DNA of 64,000 nucleotides from Crenobacter oryzisoli (GTDB lineage Bacteria > Pseudomonadota > Gammaproteobacteria > Burkholderiales > Chromobacteriaceae), in the NCBI RefSeq assembly GCF_030385785.1, contig NZ_JAUEDK010000025.1, positions 1 through 64,000 on the forward strand, read 5' to 3'. Shown here one piece after another: positions 17,710 through 27,190 of the stretch. Every line of letters begins with the position of its first letter. The stretch's first letter is position 1. The position numbers were made by a program, and so were the translations under genes. The notes below the pieces were generated by a model. The model did no database searches and was not told where the DNA came from. It saw nothing but the letters and a program-made list of their open reading frames with translations.

Positions 17710-18708
17710 CTGACCGATTTCAAACGACTGCGCCAGATTCTGTCCAACCTAATCTCGAACGCAGCCAAATTCACCCTCGATGGCACGATCCGGCTCGCAA
17801 TCCGGCGCTGCGATGGCGGCGGCGCCCCACATAGCGTGACGCTCCGCTTCGAAATTCACGATACGGGGATCGGTATGTCCCCAGGCACGCTATCGCGACT
17901 GTTTCAGCCCTTCGAGCGTGGCGACAACGCCAGCGAATATGAAGGCACGGGCCTCGGGCTGGTCATTGCCCGTTCCTTGGTGCACAAGCTGGGTGGAGAG
18001 CTGACGGTGACGAGCCAGCTCGGCGAGGGCAGCTGCTTCGCTTTCACGCTGAATGTCGAAGTTCGGGACGAGGCCGCGCTGCTCGCCGCAGCAGAACCGA
18101 GCAGTAGTCCGTTGCTCATGGTGCAACGGAACCATACCGTGCTGGTCGCCGACGATGTGCCCGAGAGCCTTGCTCTGACCGTGGATTGGCTGCGCAGTGC
18201 CGGCCATAACGTGCTCGAGGCCGCTGACGGCGACAAGGCGCTGTGGCTGCTCGACCGGCACACGGTCGATGTCGTGGTATCCGACCAGCGCATGCCAAAT
18301 CGAGACGGCTGGGGGCTGTTATTCGCGATCCGCGAAATGCCAGCACCGCTACCGGTATTGCTCTATTCGGCCGAGCCGCCCCAGAGGCCGAAGGCCTACC
18401 CTGACCTATTGTGCTTCGATGCAGAACTGCTCAAACCGGCCGACCCCGACCAGTTGCTCACCACGATTGATGCCCTGCTGAGCGCACCAAAGCCAGCGCC
18501 ACTTAGGCCAGGCACCGATCATCTCGCTACTTTGCGCGAACTCGTGCTCACAGGAAGGATCAGCGATATCGAGACTTGGGCGCAGCAGCTGGAACAAGAC
18601 AGTCCGGTGCATGCCGACTTTGCACGACAGGTGGCACGTGCCGCGATGGAACTGGACATCGATACGCTCGAACACTGTTCCAACGTCGACATGGCAGCCC
18701 CCGTGTAG
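17707..18708 (+). pseudogene. hybrid sensor kinase, 3' part only (HATPase + receiver)
   Basis: The frame holds about 333 residues with no credible start at its head. It begins inside a histidine-kinase ATPase domain. The N box is Asn-Leu-Ile-Ser-Asn-Ala-Ala-Lys-Phe-Thr, G1 is Asp-Thr-Gly-Ile-Gly-Met and G2 is Gly-Thr-Gly-Leu-Gly-Leu. A receiver domain follows with phospho-acceptor Asp in Val-Val-Val-Ser-Asp-Gln-Arg-Met-Pro and a conserved Lys-Pro. The His-containing dimerisation domain and all sensors are absent. It meets the truncated GGDEF gene at about 17,705, consistent with an inversion or deletion joining two signalling genes. Confidence 0.78.
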
Positions 18709-19234
18709 GAGAAATCCAGCGCTAATGCTCAGAGGATACGTGTCTGGTCGACTGCCATGTTTTGTCCTGGGGCAACGGGCGGTCTTGCTCTAGCCAATCA
18801 CGGGGCAGACTGTAGCCCGCCCCCTGTGAGGGCTCCCTGAGCAGCACCGGCAATGTGAGCACCTTGTGCACTCGACCTCTTGTCCTCTTTGCCTGAGGGA
18901 CAGGCATTCCTCCAAAACGACATTGAGAGCCGCCAACAAACCTCAGCAACGCAGCCTTGGCTAGACGCGCGGCCCCAGACAGTACAAGTAGGATGGCAAA
19001 GCCGTATAACATCGCCGGAAGGGTCTTGTTGGATGGCTCTACAGCAATGGACAGGACACTACCTCATGGCGCAAGGCGCCCTGGCAATGATAATGCCCCC
19101 TCAAGTAACCCTGTTGGAAAGCGGCAGGGTTCAGGACCATTGGAAAATGCTCATCGCCTGATGGCGATCAGGTTGCAGCGGGAAAAGCGGCGCTACCCAA
19201 CGAGATACCGATGAACCCAGCGCTCATCCATCAG
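18709..19234. other. about 525 bases without a recognised gene
   Basis: Short open frames exist on both strands (for example minus 18722-19012), but none has a recognisable domain, a good RBS or consistent codon use. The stretch follows the rearrangement scar and may be debris of the same event. Confidence 0.5.
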
Positions 19235-19259
19235 CAAAAAGGCCGGCTAAAGCCGGCCC
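19235..19259 (-). terminator. terminator of the amino-acid permease gene
   Basis: The stem GGCCGGCT / AGCCGGCC is followed on the minus strand by a run of five T. It lies about 30 bases past the permease stop. Confidence 0.8.
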
Positions 19260-19288
19260 ATAGAGGATGCAGTAATCAGTTCGTCAGC

Positions 19289-20686
19289 TTAGGCCGACAC
19301 GTGCAGCAAGGATCGGCGACGTGAGTAGCCGAAGTACACCAGCAAGCCCAACACCAGCCAGACCACGAAACACAGCCAGGTCAGTGCCGCGAGCTGGGTC
19401 ATCAGGAACACGCAGAACACAATGGCCAGCGCCGGAATGTACGGCACGCCCGGGCAGTGGAACTTGCGTGGCAGGTTCGGCTCCTTCCGACGCAGAATAA
19501 TCACACCGGCCGCGATCAGCGAGAACGCCGCCAACGTGCCGATATTGGTCAGTTCGGCCAGCGTATTGAGCGGCACGAAACCGGCGATCAGCGCGATGAT
19601 GATGCCGATCAGCCAGGTCGCCTTGTACGGCGTGCCGTATTTCGGATGCACTTCGGAGAACACCTTGGGCAGCAGGCCGTCACGCGACATCGCGAACAGG
19701 ATACGGGTCTGGCCGTAGGTCATCACCAGGATCACGGTGATCATGCCGAGGATGGCGCCCAGGTCAACGAAACCGGCGAACCAGTCAAGCTTGGCGAACT
19801 TCAGCGCCAGCGAAATCGGGTGGTCGACGCCGGCGAAGTGCATATAAGGCACGATGCCGGTCATGATGGCCGAGACGATCACGTACAGCAGCGAGCACAC
19901 CGCCAGCGACCAGATCACCCCTTTCGGAATGTCCCGCTCCGGGTTCTTCACCTCCTCGGCAGCGCAAGTCACCGCATCGAACCCCAAGAAGCTGAAGAAT
20001 ACGATGGCGGCGCCATGGAACACCCCGCTCATGCCGAACGGCAACGCGGGCTCCCAGTTGGCCGGCTTGACATGCCAGATACCGATGGCGATGAACACCA
20101 GCACCACCGCCACCTTGATCACCACGACCACGTTGTTGACCTTCTTCGACTCCTTGATGCCGAAGGCCAGCAGGGCGCTGATGATCATCGCGATGCAGAA
20201 GGCCGGCAGGTTGAAGACCGTGGTCACGCCGGGGCGGGCTCCGGCGGCGGCAGTCAGCGCATCGGGCAAGTGGATGCCGAAACCGGCCAGCAGGCTCTGG
20301 AAGTAACCGGACCAGCCCACCGACACCGCAGACGAGGCGAGCGCGTACTCCAGCATCAGGTCCCAGCCGATGATCCAGGCGATCAGCTCGCCCAGCGTCG
20401 CGTACGCATAGGTATAGGTCGAACCGGAAATCGGCAGCAAGGCGGCGAATTCGGCGTAGCACAGCGCGGCAAAACCACAGGCCATCGCACCGATGAGGAA
20501 CGACAGCACCAGGCCGGGGCCAGCCACGGTAGCGCCGGTGCCGGTCAGCACGAAGATGCCTGTGCCGATGATGGCGCCAATGCCCAGCATGGTCAGGTCA
20601 AAGGCGGACAGCTCCTTACGGAGCCCTTGCGAGGTCTGGGCAGCAGACAGCATGCCCTTCACACTCTTCTTGCGCATCAAGCTCAT
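19289..20686 (-). CDS. APC-superfamily amino-acid permease
   Basis: This 465-residue protein has 12 or more membrane helices. The first helix carries Gly-Ile-Gly-Ala-Ile-Ile-Gly-Thr-Gly-Ile-Phe-Val, the unwound-helix substrate site of the APC family. Length and sequence resemble the cationic amino-acid transporter (YhdG/CAT-like) branch. It is expected to import amino acids with protons at the inner membrane; the substrate is not determined by sequence. It is monocistronic, with a strong hairpin in its leader and a terminator behind it. Confidence 0.82.
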   Translation of the reverse strand: MSLMRKKSVKGMLSAAQTSQGLRKELSAFDLTMLGIGAIIGTGIFVLTGTGATVAGPGLVLSFLIGAMACGFAALCYAEFAALLPISGSTYTYAYATLGELIAWIIGWDLMLEYALASSAVSVGWSGYFQSLLAGFGIHLPDALTAAAGARPGVTTVFNLPAFCIAMIISALLAFGIKESKKVNNVVVVIKVAVVLVFIAIGIWHVKPANWEPALPFGMSGVFHGAAIVFFSFLGFDAVTCAAEEVKNPERDIPKGVIWSLAVCSLLYVIVSAIMTGIVPYMHFAGVDHPISLALKFAKLDWFAGFVDLGAILGMITVILVMTYGQTRILFAMSRDGLLPKVFSEVHPKYGTPYKATWLIGIIIALIAGFVPLNTLAELTNIGTLAAFSLIAAGVIILRRKEPNLPRKFHCPGVPYIPALAIVFCVFLMTQLAALTWLCFVVWLVLGLLVYFGYSRRRSLLHVSA

Positions 20687-20726
20687 GATTCAAACAGTCC
20701 CTGAGTGATTCTTTTATGTGCGCCAA

Positions 20727-20762
20727 ATGCAATGCGCCCGCAATCTGGCGGGCGCATTGCAT
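20727..20762 (-). promoter_or_regulatory. perfect 15-bp hairpin in the leader of the permease gene
   Basis: The arms ATGCAATGCGCCCGC and GCGGGCGCATTGCAT pair perfectly around a 6-base loop. The 3' edge in the transcription direction is about 40 bases before the permease ATG. No T run follows, so it is not an ordinary terminator. A leader-RNA stability or attenuation role is inferred. Confidence 0.45.
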
Positions 20763-21267
20763 GGGGAAGGCACACGGCATTTCGACAAAAGCTCGTCGCC
20801 CGATGAGGCCAAGGGCCATCATGGGAACGAAATGGCGCGATGTTACTCCTCCGGTGCTGGCAAGCAAGACGACCCAAGACATGACAATCAGGCAAACACA
20901 ACGCTTAATGCTTATTCAATATCATTTTTTGTATATATAAATATGCAAAATTGTGCATATTGTCATGAATCAAAAATGTAGCACCACAATTCATCGATCT
21001 ACTGGAACTTCGCATCTTTTTGCAAAGATGCTCTATCCCGAAGACGATGGACTGTCAGCTAAAGGCTGTGGAGTCCCTCAAGTGGCGTGGCCCAGCACTC
21101 CAGCCCGTTCAGACATTCCCGGCGCTGACTATGCGGTTTGTCCCCATCTTGCAGTTTGGTAATGATTGTTATTTGGCATGTGGCTTTGTCTGATAACCAA
21201 GCTGCCACAACACCAGTGCAGCTCCAACCCGTCAACACTCCTGCCGCGACGGGTCTTAAGAAAGGAT
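20763..21267. promoter_or_regulatory. long intergenic region between permease and formate channel genes
   Basis: No gene is seen. An AT-rich core at about 20,905-20,990 is likely to hold the permease promoter. It includes the dyad TATGCA-AAATTG-TGCATA (about 20,942-20,959), which could be a regulator site. The remainder has no recognisable coding sequence. Confidence 0.4.
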
Positions 21268-22086
21268 TTACCCTGCCTGGCGGCGATAGATCAGATGGTA
21301 GATCAGCGCCACCAGCACGCTGCCACCGACGAGGTTGCCGGCGATGACCACCCCCAGGTTTCGCAGCATCCCTCCCCATCCGATCGCTTCAGCCATTGGA
21401 ACACCAGGAAGGCCCCCGTCTTTCAACAACATCGCCAGAGGGATCAGATACATATTGGCAATGCTGTGCTCAAAGCCCGCAGCGACGAATGCCGAGATGG
21501 GAAACACGATCGCCACCATCTTGTCGGTCACGCTGCGGCCTGCCATCGCCATCCATACCGCGATACACACGAGGCTGTTGCACAGCACCCCCTTCCAGAA
21601 CAGCGTGCCCAGCGGTGCCGTGCACTTGGCCGCAGCCAACCGTATCACCTGCTCGGCCACCAGCCCATGGTTCATCGCCGGATGGCCCGACAGCCAGACC
21701 AGTACCGCGAGTCCGGCCGCGCCGACAAAATTGGCGATGCACACGATGGCCCAGTTGCGCAGCAACTCACGGGTGGTGATCTGGCCGGCGGCCCACGCCA
21801 TCGCCAGCAGGTTGTTGCCGGTGAACAATTCGGCACCGGCGACGACCACCAGCAAGAGTCCCAGGGAGAACACCAAGCCCCCCAGTACACGAGAGGTCGC
21901 GAAACCAAGATCGGGATCGCTGGTGACCAGTACGAAATAAAGTGCCCCAAGGCCGATGAAGGCCCCCGCCAGCACCCCCAGCATGGCCATCTGCAGGAAT
22001 GGCAACCTGGCCTTGGCAACCCCGATCTTTTCCACTTTCTCGGCGATTTCGGCAGGCGAAAAGGCGTCGAAACCGTAGAGTTCCAT
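21268..22086 (-). CDS. focA: formate/nitrite channel (FocA/FNT family)
   Basis: This 272-residue protein has six membrane helices and FNT signatures. Gly-Ala-Glu-Leu-Phe-Thr-Gly-Asn-Asn matches the channel motif, and Gly-Phe-Glu-His-Ser-Ile-Ala-Asn-Met carries the central histidine. It follows the formate dehydrogenase genes by 15 bases with a GAGGGG RBS, so it is most likely co-transcribed and supplies formate to the enzyme. Confidence 0.87.
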   Translation of the reverse strand: MELYGFDAFSPAEIAEKVEKIGVAKARLPFLQMAMLGVLAGAFIGLGALYFVLVTSDPDLGFATSRVLGGLVFSLGLLLVVVAGAELFTGNNLLAMAWAAGQITTRELLRNWAIVCIANFVGAAGLAVLVWLSGHPAMNHGLVAEQVIRLAAAKCTAPLGTLFWKGVLCNSLVCIAVWMAMAGRSVTDKMVAIVFPISAFVAAGFEHSIANMYLIPLAMLLKDGGLPGVPMAEAIGWGGMLRNLGVVIAGNLVGGSVLVALIYHLIYRRQAG

Positions 22087-22101
22087 GGTCCGCCCCTCGC
22101 T

Positions 22102-24762
22102 TTAACCGCCGGTTTTTTCCAGCCGCACCGCCGTCACCTTGAACTCCGGCGCATGCACCATACGATCGCGCACCGACGAGGTCAGCCGATTCACGAACAG
22201 ATCCGGCCGGTGGAAGCTGGTAAAGAGTTGGCCAGCCTGCATCGCTTCGGTAACGCGCACCGGCAACAGCGCCTCGCCATAACGGCTACGCACCCGCACG
22301 GTATCCCCATCTGCGAGCCCGTAAGCGGCGGCATCGGACGGGGCCATGTCTAGCGTGTCAGTCGGTCGCAACTCGGCGTTTGGTGTGCGGTAGCTCATGG
22401 TGCCCGCGTTAAAATGTGGCAGAGTCCGGCCAGTTGTCAGCAGCAGCGGATAATCGTCATTCACCTGCTCCGGCGTTGGGATGAAGGCGATGCGCGCCAG
22501 GGCCGCCGTCTTGCCAACGGCAAAACGGTCTCGGTGCAGGATCGGCGTGCCGGGATGACTTTCGTCGGGGCACGGCCAGTTGAGGCTTTCCCCTTCCAGG
22601 CGGGCGTATGACAAGCCCGCACCGGCAGGCCAGAGCTGGCGTATCTCGTCCCAAATGGCCTCGGGCTCGCCGAAGGAAAAACCTTGCGGCTTGCCGAGGT
22701 AACCGGCCACCGCCTGGATGATCCACCAGTCCGGCCGTGCCTCGCCGGGCAACGGAAGCACGGTCCGAATCCGCTGCACCCGGCGATCGGAGTTCATGAA
22801 AGTGCCATCCTTCTCGAAAAAGGAGGCGGCGGGCAGGAATACCGTGCCAAAGGCCGCTGCCGTCTGGTTCAGAAACAAGTCCTGCACGATCACCAAATCA
22901 AGTGGGGACAAGGCCGCCGCGGTATCGGCCGCGTGCGCCAGGGACAGATAGACGTCGTAGCCGAATGCCCATATCGCCTTGAGCTGCCCGGCCTTCGCCG
23001 CATCCATCATTTCCAGCAAGTCGAGACCGCGGTTCACCGGCAAGCGCGCGCCCCAAACCGCTTCGAAATGCGGACCTGCCTCTTTGATCGACTGAGCCCC
23101 TGTCAGCGACACCGGGTCGCAGCCCATTTGGGCCGCCCCCTGCACATTGTTCTGGCCACGCAGCGGGTTGATGCCAGCGCCGGCTTTACCCAGATTCCCG
23201 GTCAACAGCGCCAGGTTGATCAGCGCCATCACCCCTTCGGTGCCTTGCATATGCTCGGTCACGCCCAGGCCATGAAAGCACATTGATGGCTGGCCTGCCG
23301 CATAGAGGCGTGCCGCTGCGCGAATGGCCTCCGCGGCCACGCCGCAAGAGTCGGCTACCCGTTCCGGTGCGTAGTCGGCGACGAAGACAGCGAAGTCGTC
23401 AAACTCCGTCACACGCTCGGCAAGGAAGGACCGGTCGACCAAGTCTTCCTCGATCAGGGTGGCGGCCATCGCGTTGAATAGCGGAATGTTGAAGCCGGGC
23501 CGAACGGCCAAATGCACATCGGCCAGCGCCGCCAATTCGGTCCGACGCGGATCGACCACCACGAGCTTTGCGCCTTGCAACACCCGTTGCTTGATGCGGG
23601 CGCCGACGATCGGGTGGTTCTCGGTCGGGTTTACTCCACACAACAAGAAGGCCTTTGCCACCTCGATGTCGTCGAACGAGTTGGTCGCAGCCCCGGTGCC
23701 GAGCATGGTCTTCAGCGCTTTGGCGCTGGGAGTGTGGCAGACTCGAGCACAGCAATCCACGTTGTTGGTGCCGATGACCATCCTAGCCAACTTCTGGGCC
23801 AGATAATTCTCTTCGTTAGTGGCGCGCGCCGAGCCAAGTACGCCGATGGCATCCGGACCGTACCGGTCGATAATCGCTTGTAGCCGCGTGGCGGTGAAAC
23901 AGAGCGCCTCGTCCCAAGTGACTTCTTGCCACTGGCCATCCCGGCGGATCATCGGGGTGGTGATGCGGTCTGGCGCATGGTTGAAATCGAATGCATAGCG
24001 CCCCTTCACACACAGGTGGCCGCGATTGACAGGGCTGTCCACTGGCCTGACCGCCATGAGCCGACGGTCCACGCAGCCCACCTCCATCTGGCAGCCAACG
24101 CCGCAATACACGCAGGTAGTACGGGTCCAGCTCGTCGGTGCGGCGAGCACGCGTTTATCGAACAGGGCACCAGTCGGACAGGTATCGACGCAGGCCCCGC
24201 AGCTGACACAGCCTCCCGACAGCAGAGTGTCACCCTTGCCCGGTGCGACCCGGGTGTTTTCCGACCTCCCCAACGCCTCCCAGACGAACTGGCCTTGCAC
24301 CTCCTCACAGATGCGAACGCAGCGGTAGCACTGAATGCAACGATCCATTGCGACGCCGATGTAGGGATGAGAGTCGTCTCGGAACACGTCGCTGTAGAGC
24401 TCTCCCCCTGGGCTCACACCGTACTTGGCCAACAGCTGATGGAAAGGCCGCTTCGGTTCGGCCCATACCGCCTGGAGTGGGTAGTGCTGGGCAATCAGCT
24501 GCAGATTGGTGCGTCGCAATGCTTCAAGCGCAGGGGTGTGGGTGAACACCGTCATTCCGTCCTGAATCTGGACAGTGCAACTGGCAACGGGGCGGGGCTC
24601 ACCATCCACCTCCACCACACACATCCGGCAAGCACCGGAGGGCTTGAGTCGTTCATCGTGGCAAAGATGCGGCACATCGGTTCCAGCCGCCTGCAGCGCA
24701 TCCAGCAGCCTCGTGCCTGCCGGAAAGCGGTGTGGCACGCCGTTGATGGTCAGCTGAACCAT
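22102..24762 (-). CDS. fdsA: NAD-dependent formate dehydrogenase, molybdopterin alpha subunit
   Basis: The ATG at 24762 with AAGGAG at 7-base spacing gives 886 residues; an upstream in-frame extension was rejected. Domains in order are a 2Fe-2S N-terminus (cysteines at about 35-50), two 4Fe-4S motifs (Cys-Ile-Gln-Cys-Tyr-Arg-Cys and Cys-Val-Ser-Cys-Gly-Ala-Cys), a molybdopterin 4Fe-4S motif (Cys-Val-Tyr-Cys-Gly-Val-Gly-Cys) and the bis-MGD domains. The metal ligand is cysteine in Ala-Arg-Val-Cys-His-Thr-Pro, not selenocysteine. It oxidises formate to CO2. Its start overlaps the end of the beta-subunit gene by 13 bases. Confidence 0.87.
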   Translation of the reverse strand: MVQLTINGVPHRFPAGTRLLDALQAAGTDVPHLCHDERLKPSGACRMCVVEVDGEPRPVASCTVQIQDGMTVFTHTPALEALRRTNLQLIAQHYPLQAVWAEPKRPFHQLLAKYGVSPGGELYSDVFRDDSHPYIGVAMDRCIQCYRCVRICEEVQGQFVWEALGRSENTRVAPGKGDTLLSGGCVSCGACVDTCPTGALFDKRVLAAPTSWTRTTCVYCGVGCQMEVGCVDRRLMAVRPVDSPVNRGHLCVKGRYAFDFNHAPDRITTPMIRRDGQWQEVTWDEALCFTATRLQAIIDRYGPDAIGVLGSARATNEENYLAQKLARMVIGTNNVDCCARVCHTPSAKALKTMLGTGAATNSFDDIEVAKAFLLCGVNPTENHPIVGARIKQRVLQGAKLVVVDPRRTELAALADVHLAVRPGFNIPLFNAMAATLIEEDLVDRSFLAERVTEFDDFAVFVADYAPERVADSCGVAAEAIRAAARLYAAGQPSMCFHGLGVTEHMQGTEGVMALINLALLTGNLGKAGAGINPLRGQNNVQGAAQMGCDPVSLTGAQSIKEAGPHFEAVWGARLPVNRGLDLLEMMDAAKAGQLKAIWAFGYDVYLSLAHAADTAAALSPLDLVIVQDLFLNQTAAAFGTVFLPAASFFEKDGTFMNSDRRVQRIRTVLPLPGEARPDWWIIQAVAGYLGKPQGFSFGEPEAIWDEIRQLWPAGAGLSYARLEGESLNWPCPDESHPGTPILHRDRFAVGKTAALARIAFIPTPEQVNDDYPLLLTTGRTLPHFNAGTMSYRTPNAELRPTDTLDMAPSDAAAYGLADGDTVRVRSRYGEALLPVRVTEAMQAGQLFTSFHRPDLFVNRLTSSVRDRMVHAPEFKVTAVRLEKTGG

Positions 24763-26189
24763 GCCTGCAGCTCCTTCTGGTAGTGGCGCTGGATGGCTCG
24801 GGCAAATTCGGCCAGGCCGCGCCCATGGCCGCAAAGGCTGGTCGCGGCAAGGGCTTCGACCAGCCTTTCGTAGCCGTCACGGTCGATTGGCACGCCGGTT
24901 GACGCAGCCTGTAACTGTTCGGCCAACCTTGGCGTACCAAGTCGGCATGGCGTACATTCACCGCAAGACTCGCGCGCCCCGAAACGGAACACCTCGGCAG
25001 CGATCTGGAGAATCGACGTGTCGTCTGCAAAGGCGATCACCCCACCGTGGCCGACCGCACAGCCTATGGCCTGCATTTCCTCGTAACCGAGCCGGGTGGA
25101 CAACAGCTCGGGCGGCACGATCCCGGCCAGCGGCCCCCCCACCATTACTCCCTTGAGCGAGCCGCGTCGAAGGCCGCCACCCAATTGCTCCACGACCTCT
25201 GACAGCGGTATGCCAAACTCCACCTCGTATAGTCCAGGCTGCCGAAACAAGGAATTGAGCGACAACAGCTTGGTACCGCGACTGCTCGAAAAACCAAGCG
25301 CGGCATAAGCCGCGGCACCATGCAGCACGATCCACGGAATGGCACAAAGGGTCTCCACGTTCTGAACCAACGTCGGCTGACCGAACAACCCTTGTTCGGT
25401 AATCTGCGGCGGGCGCAAGCGCACCTGAGGCCGACGGCCCTCCAGAGCATTGAGCAATGCCGTTTCCTCTCCACACAGATAACTCCCTTCGCCGACGACC
25501 AGCTCCAGATCGAATGACGCACCCAGCCAGCCGGCAGACCGCGCCTGATCCAGTGCGGCCGAAATCACACGAGCCGCAACAGGATATTCCTTGCGCAGAT
25601 AGATAAACCCTTTGACGGCACCAACTGCCCTCGCGGCGATGACGGCGGCTTCCAGCAAGCGAAACGGATCGTCCTCAAGCAAGAACCGGTCGGAAAATGC
25701 ACCGGGGTCTCCCTCGTCCGCGTTCACAACCAGGTATTTGATAGGCACGAGTTGATCCGCTACGGCTTGCCACTTTCGCCCGGCCGGAAACCCAGCCCCC
25801 CCGCGGCCGCGCAGCTTGGAAGCCAGGACCAGGCGCACAAGTTCATCCGGCGCCATGGCCTGTGCCTTGGCCAACGCTCGTCCCCCTCCACGCTTGCGGT
25901 AAGTTGCAAGATCCCGTACCCCTCCAGCCAGTATGTTGTCCAGAAGGACTGCTTGGCGGCTATTGACCACCGCCCGGGGTCTGGCGTCGTGGTCGGAGTC
26001 ACTGGGGCCGGCATAGCACTTGCCAAGACAATAGACTGTCGGTACCTGCTGCTGCGCGCCCTGCCAACGTGCTGGGTCATCTGCCCGTGCGGCAAAACAG
26101 GCCAGACCGCTGCACGCGCAATGGGTTAGCCGTGAGTGTTCAAGGTGATAGAAGGTGTGTGCAGCAGCATGAAGCTGTATCGACTTCAC
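24750..26189 (-). CDS. fdsB: formate dehydrogenase beta subunit, NuoE-like plus NuoF fusion
   Basis: The GTG at 26189 follows GGGAGG and gives 479 residues. Residues 1-80 resemble a shortened thioredoxin-like 2Fe-2S domain, with cysteine pairs Cys-Ser-Gly-Leu-Ala-Cys and Cys-Leu-Gly-Lys-Cys. The rest is NuoF-like: the NADH/FMN motif Gly-Arg-Gly-Gly-Ala-Gly-Phe-Pro-Ala-Gly, Gly-Glu-Glu-Thr-Ala, and the 4Fe-4S motif Glu-Ser-Cys-Gly-Glu-Cys-Thr-Pro-Cys. It passes electrons from FdsA to NAD+. No separate gamma (NuoE) gene is seen, so this domain probably replaces it. The gene symbol follows the fds nomenclature loosely. Confidence 0.83.
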   Translation of the reverse strand: MKSIQLHAAAHTFYHLEHSRLTHCACSGLACFAARADDPARWQGAQQQVPTVYCLGKCYAGPSDSDHDARPRAVVNSRQAVLLDNILAGGVRDLATYRKRGGGRALAKAQAMAPDELVRLVLASKLRGRGGAGFPAGRKWQAVADQLVPIKYLVVNADEGDPGAFSDRFLLEDDPFRLLEAAVIAARAVGAVKGFIYLRKEYPVAARVISAALDQARSAGWLGASFDLELVVGEGSYLCGEETALLNALEGRRPQVRLRPPQITEQGLFGQPTLVQNVETLCAIPWIVLHGAAAYAALGFSSSRGTKLLSLNSLFRQPGLYEVEFGIPLSEVVEQLGGGLRRGSLKGVMVGGPLAGIVPPELLSTRLGYEEMQAIGCAVGHGGVIAFADDTSILQIAAEVFRFGARESCGECTPCRLGTPRLAEQLQAASTGVPIDRDGYERLVEALAATSLCGHGRGLAEFARAIQRHYQKELQAWFS

Positions 26190-26488
26190 CGAGGCGCCTC
26201 CCTTAGGAAGGAGATGACGGGGCAGCCCCCGCAATCCGGGCAATATCTGCCCCACTATAGACAAGCTGCCCGGTAAGAATTGACGTTACATCAAGGCTCT
26301 GCCGGAAACCTCGCCATGGGCATCAGGAAGGCGCCCCCGCTTTTTCTCGGATCGAATCGAAGAAGAGCAACACCTCGTGATTCCCTGTCCAACGTTGGGT
26401 GAGTGATGCTTGGTACCCTTGCCAAGCGTGGCAGGCCATCCATCACACAGTCCGCCCGTGCGCTCTATCGAACCGACAGGCGCTGACG
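26190..26488 (-). promoter_or_regulatory. leader and promoter region of the formate dehydrogenase operon
   Basis: No gene is found. A TATAGT hexamer on the minus strand (about 26,258-26,263) could be a -10 for fdsB, with no convincing -35. A molybdenum-cofactor riboswitch was considered but not recognised. Confidence 0.3.
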
Positions 26489-27190
26489 TCATGCGTTGAC
26501 AATCGTGGCGGCTGTGTGAGCACCTGCACCGGTTGCACTCGCTTCGATCGTCGCTATCAAGCCAGGCAATGCAGCCATGTCGCTGAAAGCGGCCAAGGCG
26601 CCAACGCGCAGCAACTGCTCTCGGCCGGCCAGCATGGCAAACCCCAGCGTGCGGATACCCGCTGCCACAGCCGCCGTGACCCCGGCCGCCGAGTCCTCGA
26701 TCGCGATGCATTGCTGCGGCTCGATCCCTAGTCGTTCCATGGTTTTCCGGTACAGCATCGGCGACGGCTTGGGCTCACACGGCGGGATGGCACTGTAGCA
26801 ACGGCCAACAAATGGCGTAACAAGACCCGTCTTTTCCAATACGAAAGACACATGTTCCGGGCTGCCGTTGGACACAAGACATTTGATCTGCGGCAGCTGC
26901 TCCAGCGCAGCCGCCACGCCGGGCACCGGCTGCAACTCGGTTTCCAGCCGATGCCGGATCGCTGCGGCCAGGTCGATCGCAAAACTCTCAGGAAGTGGCG
27001 CTCCATAGTGCTGCTCGAACACTCGCAGGCAGTGGCGGCGAGTATGGCCGAGAAACAACCGGTGGCAGTCTTCACGCGTCAGCTCCAGGCCCAGCCGCCC
27101 CCCCGCCAACTGCATCGCAGCCATCACTATCCGTTCGCTGTCGACCAGAGTGCCGTCACAGTCGAACAGCAAATGAGTGATGCCGCTCAT
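26489..27190 (-). CDS. HAD-superfamily phosphatase (beta-phosphoglucomutase/YieH-like)
   Basis: The protein has 233 residues from the ATG that overlaps the upstream stop (ATGA). Motif I is Phe-Asp-Cys-Asp-Gly-Thr-Leu-Val-Asp-Ser, motif II is Ser-Asn-Gly-Ser, motif III is the lysine in Glu-Pro-Lys-Pro-Ser-Pro, and motif IV is Ile-Glu-Asp-Ser-Ala-Ala-Gly. A four-helix cap follows motif I. It is expected to dephosphorylate a small sugar phosphate or similar metabolite. It is coupled to the YbaK-type gene. Confidence 0.8.
   Translation of the reverse strand: MSGITHLLFDCDGTLVDSERIVMAAMQLAGGRLGLELTREDCHRLFLGHTRRHCLRVFEQHYGAPLPESFAIDLAAAIRHRLETELQPVPGVAAALEQLPQIKCLVSNGSPEHVSFVLEKTGLVTPFVGRCYSAIPPCEPKPSPMLYRKTMERLGIEPQQCIAIEDSAAGVTAAVAAGIRTLGFAMLAGREQLLRVGALAAFSDMAALPGLIATIEASATGAGAHTAATIVNA

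Noticed and set aside
18722-19012. 96-codon minus-strand open frame after the kinase fragment
   Set aside because: No domain, no RBS, and composition is not protein-like.
22102-24762. Possible selenocysteine formate dehydrogenase
   Set aside because: The metal-ligand position is a cysteine codon and there is no in-frame TGA.
26190-26488. Molybdenum-cofactor riboswitch in front of fdsB
   Set aside because: I could not recognise the conserved core; a covariance-model search would be needed to decide.
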